40,111 bases of DNA from Cristatella mucedo (Eukaryota; Bryozoa; Phylactolaemata; Cristatellidae). How positions within the stretch are numbered: position 1 is the first letter of the stretch; every line of letters starts with the position of its first letter. The notes under the pieces are model-generated. The model was not told the DNA's origin. It did not search any database and saw only the letters and a program-made list of their open reading frames with translations. Where the stretch lies: the NCBI GenBank assembly GCA_009760855.2, contig WPIO01000048.1, positions 3,110,001 to 3,150,111 of the forward strand. The letters run 5' to 3'. Positions 12,501 to 23,200 of this stretch are shown piece by piece. A program made the position numbers and the translations under genes.

Positions 12501-15373
12501 CTGCTATCGGCACATTTCTGTGCCAGAAATGCTTGCAGCTGTGATGCAAAGGCCTTATTCTGAAATGAAAAAAAGCAGAAATTTGGCAATAGGAGTCATT
12601 CAAGGAGTAATAAGAATAATGATACATTTGTTATAGCACTCTCAGAGAACTAGATCTCTTTCTAGGCACTTTGCATTTGCTGCAAATATTACATATAAAA
12701 AAGGGTTAGCTGATTCAACTGCATTGTAGGTCGAAGTGGATGAGATCATTACGAGCCGAAGCCATTGCAGATGTGGACGAATAAATATGCAGCCAAGCTT
12801 CACGGCTCTGCTGGAAATCAGAAACGTATCCACCGAACTACTGAGCCTGATCAGATTGTGCGATGACGTTTCCTGCGCACACGCTGCAGGTGAAGCAAAC
12901 AGTAGTGTATATCATCCGTCCATCACATGCGACAGTTTTGATGTCGATCTGTCCTCCCTCGCTCTATCATCCACGGACAGACCAAAAGGAGCGCGCTTGC
13001 TGTTTTTGCTTTATTACCTGCTCTACTGCCAACGGCAAGCATGTGGTGACACCAAAGACTTCTTCGTCTGGATCGTCCTGCTCACTGCCAGCATCGGAAT
13101 CGCAGCATTGCTACAATAGCAAATCGAAGCTCCAAGCCATGGAAGCAAATCGGAGCTCTAAGCCATGGAAAGCGAACGCCGAGCAGGCACGGCGCTACGC
13201 TGCAGGCACACGTGCAGGCCGGCTGCTTGCCTGCAGTATGCAGCCAACGGACGTCTGGGCGACGATCGACGATGCAATGGCCGAGATATCCACATGGCCT
13301 TTCAGAAACAGCTGCAAAAAATAACACTCGGTGTGCACAAACAGCGGCTTTTGTTGCAGATACTGTGGCGCCTTCGCCAGCCCCACATATACCAAGTCGC
13401 TACAAAAATCCTTGCACTATGGCCCCAACTGCTGTGGCTGTTAATCCGTTCCGAGTAACAGGAGGAGAATTATCTACAATGGCAAGCCCACTAAAGTTGC
13501 ATAAGAGCAGTTTTAGTGACACCCCACAAACAAATGCTGTTGGCGTATATGCATTTATTTTTATATTGCTCCATCACGATTCTTCATTAAGCACCTTATC
13601 TGCCAATAAAACATTTAATTGTATGTATGCATCATTACATTATAGCGCCGCCAACCGTGAATGTAAGCCTAAAGACAAGTGCAGCCTGTCGGTGAGGAAG
13701 GGGCCGAAGTGCCCTGGCAACAAGTCCTGTAAGATTGACATGCTCTAACGCCAATCTGCCTTAGAGCAGGTCCAAGGACAATTTGTCGCAGGACAATTCT
13801 GTGCGGACAATTCGGGTTATCTTATAATGTACTGTTAAGAAATTAAGTTGATGTTGTGGCTACATCCACGCAAGTAATCAACTGATCTGCGCTTTCATAA
13901 TCTAGCATGCCGAATCGTCCTGCTACGAATTGCCCGGTTACCGGCTCAGCAATGCTGCCAGGGCAGCCGATATCGACATATGCCGAAACGGTCAAAGCAG
14001 TCGAAGCTGTCAAAACAGCCCAGGCACCAGCCAGACGAGAGGAGCGGCAGTCACAGCATCCCGTACCGGAGAACTCACAGCCAACGGCTCAATATGCGCA
14101 AGAATGGCAATGCAATGCTAAGTCTTTCTTGTGCACAGCCGCATCCGGTCTACACAGTCTGAGGGATTAAGTTCACGCCGAGCCGGATTGGTTCAGTGGT
14201 TAAGGTGCTCGCCCCGACCAAGGTCTGGCTGAGGTCGTGGGCTCGAGCCCTGAGGCATATGTGAAGCGCCTGAATAGAAATTAAGCTCTCTTGGGGCGCT
14301 ATGCAAATGAATTATACAATCTACATAAAATATCTATCCACACATAAAGAGAGCTCCAAAGACCCATGGACACGTAAACAGCTGCATTACCTGGGCCAGA
14401 AGAGTTCGCACGCCATGAAAATCCTCCTCCACGGGCGACCGTGCTTCGAACTCCACTTGTATCTCCTGCCACGAGAAATGTGAATGATATTGCCAAGCTC
14501 TACCGCAGGAATGAGGTAGTAGCAGCTGCATCGGGTGCTGCGCTGATAGCTCAAAGGATTACTACGGGCTGGGTGACTACGCAAGCAAGCAAGCAAGCAC
14601 GTACGCACACATACAGCAGTGAGGACTAGCGGTCTTTTATGCAATGTAATGTATCTCCGGACTATGTGGGTGCTACGCAGGAGCGTTCATAATGCTAATA
14701 CTGGGAAAATAAACTGGATATAGATATCCTAGCCTAAGTGCGGTCATCGCGTGAAAATTCTGACTTCTCAAGGTAATATTGCTCAGCGAAATACCCGTAC
14801 TCTGGCGATAACCTTTCCCAGGGAACACGGGAGGAGCCGGGTTCAAGAGAGAAGGGACGCGACGGTTTTGCCAGAGGCATACAATCGTAAGAAAGACGGA
14901 ACAGGCAGTGAAAGTAAATGTCGCCTAGAATAAGACTCAATAGGCGTAAGCAGCTAGAAACTGTCGGTTTGCTGTACGTATCTCACTAGCAATCACTTTA
15001 CGTCGTGTGTGATTGTAAGATAATGAATGCCCTTTGGAACACTGAAAAACTGAGACTACAAAAATAAGCAGACGCTCTCGGTGCTGCAATGCGCGATTAG
15101 CGACACTGAAAGCCACAAGCTCGACGAAACTAAATGAACCGGTTGCAGCTCGTCAATCAGTCGCGCTACCTCTTCATTTCCATCATCTTCGTCATCGCTT
15201 TCGATCACATCGTCATGATCCTCATCGGTGTCATTTTCAGCCTCGTCGTCTTGCTCATCTTCGCTATCATCTTCCAAATCGCCCGAATCTTGATTTAGGG
15301 CTCTGTCACCTTCACGATCGTTCTCATCACCCACTTCCACGCCGCGTTTTCGCTTCTTCAAGGGCGTCGCCAT
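5891..15373 (-). CDS. BCCIP: BCCIP (BRCA2 and CDKN1A-interacting protein; Bcp1 family), complete gene
   Basis: Seven coding exons, joined in order 15373-15170, 14465-14391, 13311-13231, 13110-13018, 12559-12375, 6778-6580, 6058-5891, give 1005 nt and a 334-aa protein; vertebrate BCCIP is about 314-322 aa. Phases fit at every junction. Residues 6-10 are a basic nuclear-localisation-like KKRKR, followed by an acidic region (about 20-68). Family-typical blocks follow: IQVEFEARS, LFLKGHVD, DDPDEEVFG, VNERFINIPPRIALP, NPEEEFFSE and a C-terminal LYDPWREVVLLP. BCCIP is known as a nuclear protein that binds BRCA2 and p21 and chaperones ribosomal protein uL14. The start is the first ATG, in good context (ACATGG), with no earlier ATG in the frame. 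Intron 3 is GC-AG; intron 5 (5.6 kb) is full of L2 debris. It is divergent from UBE2U. Confidence 0.95.
6580..6778 (-). CDS. BCCIP: BCCIP coding exon 6
   Basis: One nt completing Gln213, then 66 codons ending in phase 0. It encodes YFVMILKKLS, a lysine-rich KSKGKKNK linker and NPEEEFFSE, matching the C-terminal third of BCCIP. Acceptor GTTCAG|G, donor GAG|GTAACT. A 257-codon ORF in another frame (6952-6179) overlaps it and is spurious. Confidence 0.93.
6785..8096. other. BCCIP intron 5, 3' part, no gene
   Basis: No recognised exon. A 189-codon minus-strand ORF (8319-7750) and a plus ORF (7799-8287) overlap each other and run into L2 sequence; neither resembles a known protein. Confidence 0.5.
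8097..8530 (-). mobile_element. L2-like LINE, 3' fragment
   Basis: On the minus strand a broken frame reads LKSFGDGSYSS, like the C-terminal end of L2 reverse transcriptases. The 3' UTR (about 8130-8320) resembles that of the copy at 27000-27300, and it ends in an ATT/AAT-rich tract near 8097. 5'-truncated and non-functional. Confidence 0.6.
9580..9855. mobile_element. Insertion inside the L2 copy
   Basis: L2 homology breaks off near 9575 and resumes near 9860. The inserted DNA ends (9776-9850) with the minus-oriented hairpin/(ATT)n tail of the L2/SINE-A group; the rest is unassigned. ATACAT occurs at both edges and may be a remnant of a target-site duplication. Confidence 0.5.
10185..10262 (-). 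mobile_element. Nested L2-type 3' tail
   Basis: A complete hairpin tail followed by an AAT repeat (minus orientation) interrupts the reverse transcriptase of the long L2 copy between the LLVLLDF and QWFKSYL blocks. Extreme 5' truncation of a later insertion explains it. Confidence 0.7.
11095..11165 (+). mobile_element. L2/SINE-A 3' tail fragment
   Basis: Plus-oriented tail: GCCTAGAAAGAGATCAAG, then TTCTCTGAGAGTGCT and ATTATTATT. No upstream body recognised. Confidence 0.65.
11166..12374. other. BCCIP intron 5, 5' part, no gene
   Basis: Low-complexity pieces and short ORFs only. A run of C lies near 12171-12180. I recognise no exon or repeat family. Confidence 0.5.
12375..12559 (-). CDS. BCCIP: BCCIP coding exon 5
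   Basis: 61 codons plus 2 nt (phase 0 to 2). It contains VNERFINIPPRIALP, the most conserved BCCIP/Bcp1 signature. Acceptor CATTTCAG|AAT after a T-rich tract; donor CA|GTGAGT. Confidence 0.95.
12610..12690 (-). mobile_element. L2-type 3' tail fragment in BCCIP intron 4
   Basis: Minus-oriented hairpin tail preceded on the plus strand by AATAATGAT. In the outer stem the usual GCGC has become GTGC, consistent with CpG decay. Confidence 0.65.
13018..13110 (-). CDS. BCCIP: BCCIP coding exon 4
   Basis: 31 codons, phase 0 to 0. It encodes an acidic segment ending DDPDEEVFGVTT, equivalent to the conserved DEDEVFGF block. Acceptor ATTGTAG|CAA, donor CAG|GTAATA. Intron 3 before it is only 120 bp. Confidence 0.9.
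13231..13311 (-). CDS. BCCIP: BCCIP coding exon 3 (followed by a GC-AG intron)
   Basis: 27 codons, phase 0 to 0, starting LFLKGHVDISAIA after acceptor TTTTTGCAG. The only donor that keeps the frame into exon 4 is CAG|GCAAGC, a non-canonical but well-known GC donor. The nearby GT (13214 region) would shift the frame into a stop. Confidence 0.88.
13776..13820. repeat. Three spaced copies of GGACAATT
   Basis: AGGACAATT, AGGACAATT and GGACAATT occur within about 40 bp in BCCIP intron 2. No known element is recognised. Confidence 0.6.
14177..14320 (+). mobile_element. SINE-A copy in BCCIP intron 2
   Basis: Near-complete copy starting GCCGAGCCGGATTGGTTC, with A box TGGTTCAGTGGTTAAGG, B box GGGCTCGAGCCC and tail ending ATGCAAATGAATTAT. 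It is antisense to BCCIP and ends about 70 bp from the exon 2 donor. Confidence 0.85.
14391..14465 (-). CDS. BCCIP: BCCIP coding exon 2
   Basis: 25 codons, phase 0 to 0, acceptor GGCAG|GAG and donor CAG|GTAATG. It encodes EIQVEFEARSPVEEDFHG, matching the conserved EFEA.S block that starts the folded domain. A SINE-A copy sits about 70 bp downstream of its donor in intron 2. Confidence 0.92.
14640..14692 (-). mobile_element. 3' end fragment of the second LINE family
   Basis: AATGTATCTCCG and TATGTGGGTGCTACGCAGGA match the segment at about 848-906 at the 3' end of the CR1/L2-like element at 834-1880, in the same orientation. Confidence 0.5.
15170..15373 (-). CDS. BCCIP: BCCIP coding exon 1
   Basis: 68 codons from ATG at 15373. 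It encodes MATPLKKRKRG and then an acidic Asp/Glu-rich stretch, like the N-terminus of BCCIP proteins. The donor is GAG|GTAGCG at 15170/15169 and the exon ends in phase 0. Reading past the donor would add residues unlike the family. Confidence 0.9.
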
Positions 15374-15606
15374 GTCAGCAAGTGCTGTCAAAAGTCAGAG
15401 CAACTCTGTTGTGGTATATGTACGTTTAATATGAAAGATAATGTGAATTAATTAATTGGAAATAGAATTTTGATAATATAGCTTGCACAAAATGCTAGAA
15501 ACGGACAGAGCGACTTCATGCCCCACCCTCTCCGGGCAGTTGCGATGGACGACGGAGACGCCTTATGTGTGCCGCCGCCGTAGGACGGAAGCACCCGCCG
15601 TAAATA
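15374..15606. promoter_or_regulatory. Bidirectional promoter between BCCIP and UBE2U
   Basis: The two start codons face away from each other across 233 bp, too short for two separate promoters. No TATA box is evident. An ETS-type core CGGAAG lies at 15586-15591, beside a GC-rich patch (15564-15600) on the UBE2U side; the BCCIP side is AT-rich. The BCCIP start context (CATGGCG) resembles a YY1 core, a weak match. Transcription start sites cannot be placed from sequence. Confidence 0.75.
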
Positions 15607-15672
15607 ATGTTTTCGAGAGCACATCTATTACTTGAAAAAGAGCTAGTATATCTTAGCAGAGAAAATATTTGG
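15607..15672 (+). CDS. UBE2U: UBE2U coding exon 1
   Basis: 22 codons, [20 protein letters not shown], matching the N-terminal helix of UBE2U. Donor TGG|GTAAGC, phase 0. In-frame TAA at 15601-15603; A at -3 of the ATG. Confidence 0.85.
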
Positions 15673-17178
15673 GTAAGCCATCTCTCTATTTCTGTTTGCC
15701 ACTGGACTCCTCAGAACATTGAATTGCCTTAGCAGTAAGTTAAGCTACATTTTTCTTCATCTCTGCGGCTGCCCCGATGCTGGGGCGTGTATATATTTTT
15801 TTTTTGTTTAAACAACCCACTTGCTTAAAACTTCGAATTTTCTGTTCGCATGAATACTGACCCAGATCTTTTCCCTCGCTGCTCCTGTTCCTCTGCATTC
15901 GAACGAGTCGCTCCCGTACGGCGATATTGTTACTTGGGCCACGCCCCAGCTCAGCTCCCTAACTTCACGACGGCAGCTTCGAAATTAAACCCCTGCTTAG
16001 GTGCACAGCGGTTTCTACTGCTTGCTAAGCATCGGCGACGCGCCAGCTGTCGACGTAGGCTAGCCGCTAGTCGGTCGGTGCAAGGCAGCAGAGAGCGGCC
16101 GAGATAAGGAACAAATGCCGCCCGAGTTATACTGTACGCAGAACTGCTCGCCTTACTTAGAAGGCGAACTACGGAGCTCGAGGGGATGACCTCGACGAAT
16201 CGTTGCAATCCGTGACTGCCGAGCCCACGATCTTGTAATGTGTATGTATACGTCTCGATTAGAACGGGAATACACTCGCGATGCGTAATATTCAGTGTGA
16301 AAGAACGGCACCTGGGCTCTACTGGAAAAGACTCTTTGCCTCTGGCCGATTGGAGCACACGTTCGGTCCATGCTATTGAAGGGGTGCGCAATTTTTCACT
16401 CGGTCAACCTGGATAGTGTCCCTCTGATCCAGGGTTTGCTTAAGGGGTAGTGACGTTGGAAGGCTTTGTTGGATACTTCGAAACGAGGTGTCCAGTCCTT
16501 TTCAGCCTTGCTTTGCTTCAGTGTTCGTGGCATCGAATAGCCGGAGAACTTATGGCACTTCGCACTTGTCGGATCACAAGTCGCACATGCTTCGCCGGCC
16601 TCAACGGTACAAATTGTTTGCTTTTTGAGCATTGGGCCATTGTCCAAGTTAGTGTTTTCAAGGGGACCTACGGTTTTCATCAGCATCTTTTGCCTGAGAA
16701 TACGTAAGACGAGGCGAAGAGCAGCGGGAGCATGACGCTGCCTGGGACGCACTAAAATTAGGCACAGCGTATGCAATCCCAGTGCCCTCAGCAAGTCCAC
16801 CCAACGGCTAGGCTGAAACAAGTTGGATGTGAGGGGTAGAATAAACTAAAAGCCCCAGATCATCGCCATGGCAGCCTTAAATTTTAGTTAGGGTTTTTTC
16901 TGTTCCGTGACCCGAATTGCTATTCCGAGTCTTGGCTTCAGTCTGGCTGTCTTCAAAATTACCACCTGTGCAAGCATGGTGATTTTTGTCCATGACAAAT
17001 CAACGCATGCTCAATTTCCCAAAGCCTCAGAGACTAAATGGGTAGTATGCCTGGGAGTTTTGTTTAGAATGTTTAAAGACTTTCGGTGCACGTCGTGATC
17101 ACATTTTAGGTTCACTTTACAGCAAATGTAAAGCGCCTAGAGAGAGATTAAGTTCTCTGAGGGCGCTTTATCAAGTGA

Positions 17179-17215
<37 letters not shown>

Positions 17216-20200
17216 GGTGGATTACCAATGCTCTTCTGTCAGCTTGGTTACGAATTCCAAAAATCATCAATTTCCGAGACAATACTGGGAACCCCCCCTC
17301 CACCATGCAGCATTCACGGCAGTACAAAGCACCTGATATCGGATCTCCACATCTGAGCAGCTAGTTCAGGCTTCCCAATGCTGGTACCCATCCTAGAAGC
17401 CAGCAGCTTCTTGGATTGTGTCTCAAGTCTTCCTGGACTACGTCTTATTCATTGTATTCACGTGAGTGTTCATGAACCTGGCAGCCCTAGATGTAGTAAA
17501 TATCAGACTTTTCCAGAAGATTTGCTTACAGCTTGGATGCAGGCCCAGGGCAATGCAGTGCATCGTTCCATATACTTTTGCCTTTTAGGAGTTCAAACGA
17601 GAAAGGGTTCTCCGATGGCAGCTCCAGAAGTTGGTACTGCTGCCAAGCCTGCATTAAATGGCCATTAACACGGAACCACCTAAACGTTCATGGCTAAATT
17701 ACCTCCTCGCATGGCCTGTAGAGTGAAAGTGGAGCTCTCTCACAGCCTTTCTGCACACTCATAGAAAACAAAGGAAATGCGAGTATTTCTGAGTTGGGTT
17801 TAGGCTTCTGGTGCCGATGGCAAATGCCTAAACGGCAGCTCTATTCCAACAGACTATGTGTGGTATACAGTAGATGTCATGCATGTAATACTCGTGTCTA
17901 ATTTTTTCTCTGTTGTCACAACAGTTGGAGAATGGGATATGATTCATGACAGCTAAGCTATGTGTGTACTTCAGGGGTGCTATGTAGTACTTCAGGGGTC
18001 CGAGCTAGGTCCGGTGCTTTTCACGGTTTATACTCTCCCTCTTGCTGATGTGATTGCCAAGCACAATCTAGGCTTTCACTTCTATGCAGATGACACTCAG
18101 TTGTACCTTTGCTTTGATCCCTCCTAGCCTTTGAGCACCTCAAATTCTCTCAACTCACTTGCTGCATGCATTGATGACATCCGCACATGGATGGCAGCAA
18201 ATTTTCTAAAACTAAACGATGATAAAATGAGCTTACTAGTTATGGGCACACCTAGTGTGATTCAGAAATTGGAAACGCTGACGCTCAAAATTGGCTCCGC
18301 CAGCATATCTCCTGTTGAATCAGCTCGAAATCTAGGTGTCATGTTCCAAAGCGACCTCTCGTTAGACGGCCATATTAGCTCCACGGTCAAATCTGCCTAT
18401 TTTCAGCTTCATAACATTGCTAAAATTCGGGCTCGTTTAGATATGGATACAACGTCCAAGTTGGTCCATGCATTTGTGACATCCCGTCTCGACTTCTGCC
18501 ACTCACTGCTTACTGGCTTACCGGCATGTGCAATCAGGCGATTGCAGCTAGTACAAAACTCGGCAGCTAGGCTCGTCTATCGTGAGTGTAGCAGTTGCCA
18601 CATTACTCCACTTCTCGCCGACCTGCACTGGCTACCAGTCAAGCAACGGATTGACTTAAAGGTTTTGTCGCTCACTTTTAGGTCCTTTCACTATTTCGTT
18701 CCAGCCTATCTCTCAGATCTACTCCTCCACCAGGCCACGTATCGTACCACCCGCTTTTCGGAATCCTAAGTCTACAAATACCTCGTACAAACCTCAAATC
18801 CTTTGGAGACTGTGCATTTAGTTCGTTTGCTCCCAAAGCCTGGAACTCCCATCCGACCTGCGTCAGAACATTCCCTGACTTGACGACATTTAAAAAGAAC
18901 TTAAAAACACCTATTTAGGACAGCATTTAGTGGGTCCCTGTGATTCATTCTTGATGTGCTTATGCATGCTGACACTGTGCATGCTGCCACTAACCACATT
19001 TGCATGCTGACCCTGTGCATGTCACCCCTAACCATGCTATTCTTGTTGTTTGTTTATCAAGCATGATATTACTCACCATTCAATTGCATTTCCCTTTGAA
19101 GCAAATGTAAAGCGCCTAGAGAGAGATTGAGGTCTCTGAGGATGCTTTATCAAGTGCATTATTATTATTATTATTATTCTATTTTGTTCCTTATCTTACT
19201 CATCAACTTTTTGCAACTACAGCCCACTCACCTCTCCTTGAGGTAGAACTTTGGGTTTTTTATATTTAAGAGTGCTGTTACTTTTTGCACTGAACATGTA
19301 CTATAAAAACCTATGCAACATTTCTGAAAAGTTCACCAAAATTTTGAGCTTGCCTAGACTATGATACTACATTCAAATTATTCCATGCATTTGTGACATC
19401 CCGTCTTGATTTCTGTAACTTGTTGCTTGCAGGTCGGCCAGCCTATGCAATCAAGCATGACATTTTGGGAAAAATTCTGAAGCTAGGTTCGTCTAACGTG
19501 AGCTTTGCATTTGCCTCATTACACCACTTCTCTTAGATCTACACTGGCTTCCTGTCAAGCTGTGTATCGACTTCATGTTTTGTCCACTCACTTCTAGGTC
19601 CCTTCATTCTCTGGCTCCAGCCTGCCTGTCCGAACTACTCTGCCACCAGGTATCGTACCACAGCATCGTACCACACGCTCTTCTGTCTCAAGTCGTTTAG
19701 CTGTGCCTTTAACCAACCTCAAATTCTTTTGAGACCTCGTCTCTAGCTTATTATGCTCTCATATCCTGGAGTGCAATCATGACTGACGTCTCGGCATCTC
19801 CTTACTTGACGATATCTACAACGAAGCTAAAAGCGCACATGTTCCTCACAGCATTCACTGGGTCTGCGTGAATTGTCCTTTGTGTTCTTATGCATGCCGA
19901 TGCTGTGCATGTTATTACTAACAACCGATTGATATGCTTCCTTTTCAGTGCATGAGAGTGCTTAAACAGAGATTTGCTTCTTTTAGGGCATAATAATAAT
20001 GATAATAATAATGCATACATTTTATATAGCACCCTTAGAGAGCTCAATCTCCTTCTAGGCAATTTGCATTTGCTACAAAGAAAGCACGATCGAATGGTTG
20101 GTGTTAGCATGCTCAATAAATAACAGGAATGACATAATTAGGTTAATACGGTTAGCATGCACAGGGTCAGCATGCAAGTTTGGTTAGTGTCAGCATGCAT

Positions 20201-23200
20201 AAGCACATATAGGACGAATCACAGGGACCCACAAAATGCTGTCATAAATAGGTGCGTTTTTTTTTAATTTAGGTACTTTCAAACTCACTTTCTTTTATGC
20301 TATCGACGAGATGGTTTAGTGTACAGTGACCTACCTTATGTTGGGGCTATGCGTGCATGCATATGAGTGAACTCATGGTATGCACTTCCTTCCAGTTCAT
20401 TGGACAAGTTATGTCAGTTAAGATGCTTGTTTGAGGGCACAGTGGATCCCTTTCCCTTATTAAACTGACAAACCTTGGCAGACTGAGGCTTCATAGCTGC
20501 ATTTACAGCCAGCTCTCATGGATTACTAGCACAGCAAAGTTAAATCATTCACTTCTTACCTCACTTGTCTCTAACGAGGTCCTGTCAACAGTCCGTTGTA
20601 ACTGCTCCCTTGCACTCTTGATGGCAATTTGGTAGTGCTTCTTTGGCCTGCCTCCTTCAGTCCATGCCACCACAACACAACATTCCATCTATCTACTAAA
20701 ATGTACTACGAGCCCATTTGTCTGGTAGCACTACGAACAAACAATTGTGACAGCGCAAATTGTGTAGGTGAGCTTGAAGTTGATGCTTCTTTCAATTGTT
20801 GGTCAGATGTGCCGAGCTGGGTTGGTTCAGTGGTTAAGGTACTCGCCCCGACCCAGGTCTGGCTGAGGTCGTGGGCTCGAGCCCCGAGGCATATGTGAAG
20901 CACCTGAATAGAGATTAAGTTCTCTTGGGGCGCTATATAAATGAATTATATTTTTTATAAGTCACGAGATGTCGTGACGCAAGTCGGGATTATACAATTA
21001 TCTTATTATTATTGTTGTTTTATTGATATGTATTTCGTGGATTGCCATGTTTATTGTCCACTTTTTCCAGGGAATATCTGCACGGCCAATGACAGACGAA
21101 AATATATTTGAATGGTGCGCCACTATTCATGGCCTTCAAGGAACCGCCTGGGAAGGTAGTGTGACACTTGCTTTATAAAGCGGGAAATCGGCTCGAAGCA
21201 ACCAAATTTGCCACTTGACCGTTGTGCATATGAAATTAAGTGCCTACTAAATGTTGCTCGGGCCCGGCGGGTTTGAGTCGCCATGCTTCCACGCACCCTC
21301 AGCGCTACTGGCCTGTGCGCTTCCGCAGCCGAGCAGGCTTAATCGTGGCCCTCACAGCAATAGCTTTTAGCCATGGACACAAAAAATAACTAGTGAAAGA
21401 TCATGCAGCACGGAATTGTGATTAATGACATTTCACAAGACAGCTCTTACATTTACAATTACATCCAAGCAAGATGATTGTAAAGACGATTGTAATTGAC
21501 GAGGGCTCTAACACATGACAAATGAAACCTACAGTGCTGCCTCTGTTTTGTCTTGCAAATATTTCTGGAGGCCTCTCCTCGTAATTTCTTTTTATCCGTA
21601 GCTAACAAGCCAAGAATTGCCCTCTTTCTCAGCTATACCAAGTCATCTTCAACAAGAGCTGCATGTAATAGTAATAAAAATAATAATAAGGATACATTTG
21701 ATATAGCACTCTCAGAAAACTCAATCTCTTTCTAGGCACTTTACGTTTGCTGCAAAGGAAGCACGGTAGAATGACTGGTGGTGTGTGTTGATTGGGAATC
21801 CTTGCAAATATTTTAAATTGCCATGTAATTCAAGTAATAATGCAGTGATAATAAGCTGTTCGACGTGATGTAAGGGAATCACTCTAAGATACTCACCTAA
21901 GATAGATGGCTGCACTTGATCGTAAGAATTACAAGCACTGGCATACTGCTGGCTGTAATACTGGCTGGTGCTGCTCAGTAAGCGGCCTAAGACTCACAGC
22001 AACTGATGCAGGAGCCGGGCGGCTGCACAGCTGCAGTGATGTCTCAACCGGTTGTTGTAGTGAGAGGCTGGGCTAAGGGAACTAAAGCCCCCCCCCCCCC
22101 CCCCGTAGCTGCTAAAGCCATTCAATTTCCCACATTGCTGAATACAGTTCTTGAAGCCGACCCCTTCCCACCCCTGACTGAAGCTCTCATGGCCACCCTC
22201 CCAACCCACGGTGGGTGGCTACCAGGCATATATGGAGAGTTGGGCTTGCCAGCATGAGGGAGCTGCTCTAGAGACTTGCTGGGCGGAGTGCCCTTGACGA
22301 AGCTTCACGGTCAGTTTCAGCCAGAGGGAGCCACCAGGCCTAGATGGATGCTAGGAAAGACATCACGTGTGGCTGCCCTTTAGAGCTCCGGGTCAGAGTC
22401 GGAATATCCCTGTGGGGAAGGGACCAAAAGCTTCTAGAATCCTCCCCTTAAGGAAGTGCTAGGAAATTTTTCCTTAATGCATGATCTCTGTAGACTTCTA
22501 AAACAAGAAGTGATGACCTACGGTCACCAGCCGTTGCAAGTCTCCCGAGGATGTTATCATTTAGCCATGTCATTTGCAGTTGCTCTAGCGAGGGGGAGTG
22601 TCCTCAGCTGGACCAATGAGCATCCAGAGCTCAGAGTCAGCACGTTTGTTTTTATTGGCTAGGACTAGAATAATGGCTGCTAGTGGGGGGGGGGAGGTCT
22701 TTGCCTTGCACTCTTGCTGACGCGTCACTTTCCAGAAGGGCAGTCATTTTTTTGAGGAGATAGTAATACATTTTAGAGTTTCTAAATAAGATTAAATGGG
22801 CCCAACGAGCTTTCTGTAAGACGAATAGGACCGCAAAAGTCTAGAGCGGCGTATGCACAAATGCAACTACAGCCGACTCTTACTAGCTCTCTTTATTCAG
22901 CCCTTACATAACGTCTTTATCAGAGGACACAGCAATAAATACGCATCAAAGAACGAGGTCCCACTCATACATCAAAGGGCAGCTGCTCAAATCAAAGACC
23001 GTGATTCAGTGGCTGGTTCACAGACATACATCAAAGGGCTATAGCATGGCCGTCAAGACCCAGACACAACTACACACACCATAGGGCTAGGGGTGTAAGC
23101 AAGTTCACTCTTGTAATAAAGATAAGAGTTAAAATAACAATATTTCTAGAGGGTCGGAAAAGCCTTTCCCAAGCGGAATCCCATGGGAAAGCATTGACCT

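Noticed and set aside
17178-17217. CRISPR-like or functional repeat array
   Set aside because: A simple (ATT)n tail of a retroelement. There are no repeat-spacer units anywhere in the window.
20811-20900. tRNA gene
   Set aside because: A- and B-box motifs are present, but the sequence continues into a shared SINE tail and recurs at 4927 and 14177; no clean cloverleaf with an acceptor stem.
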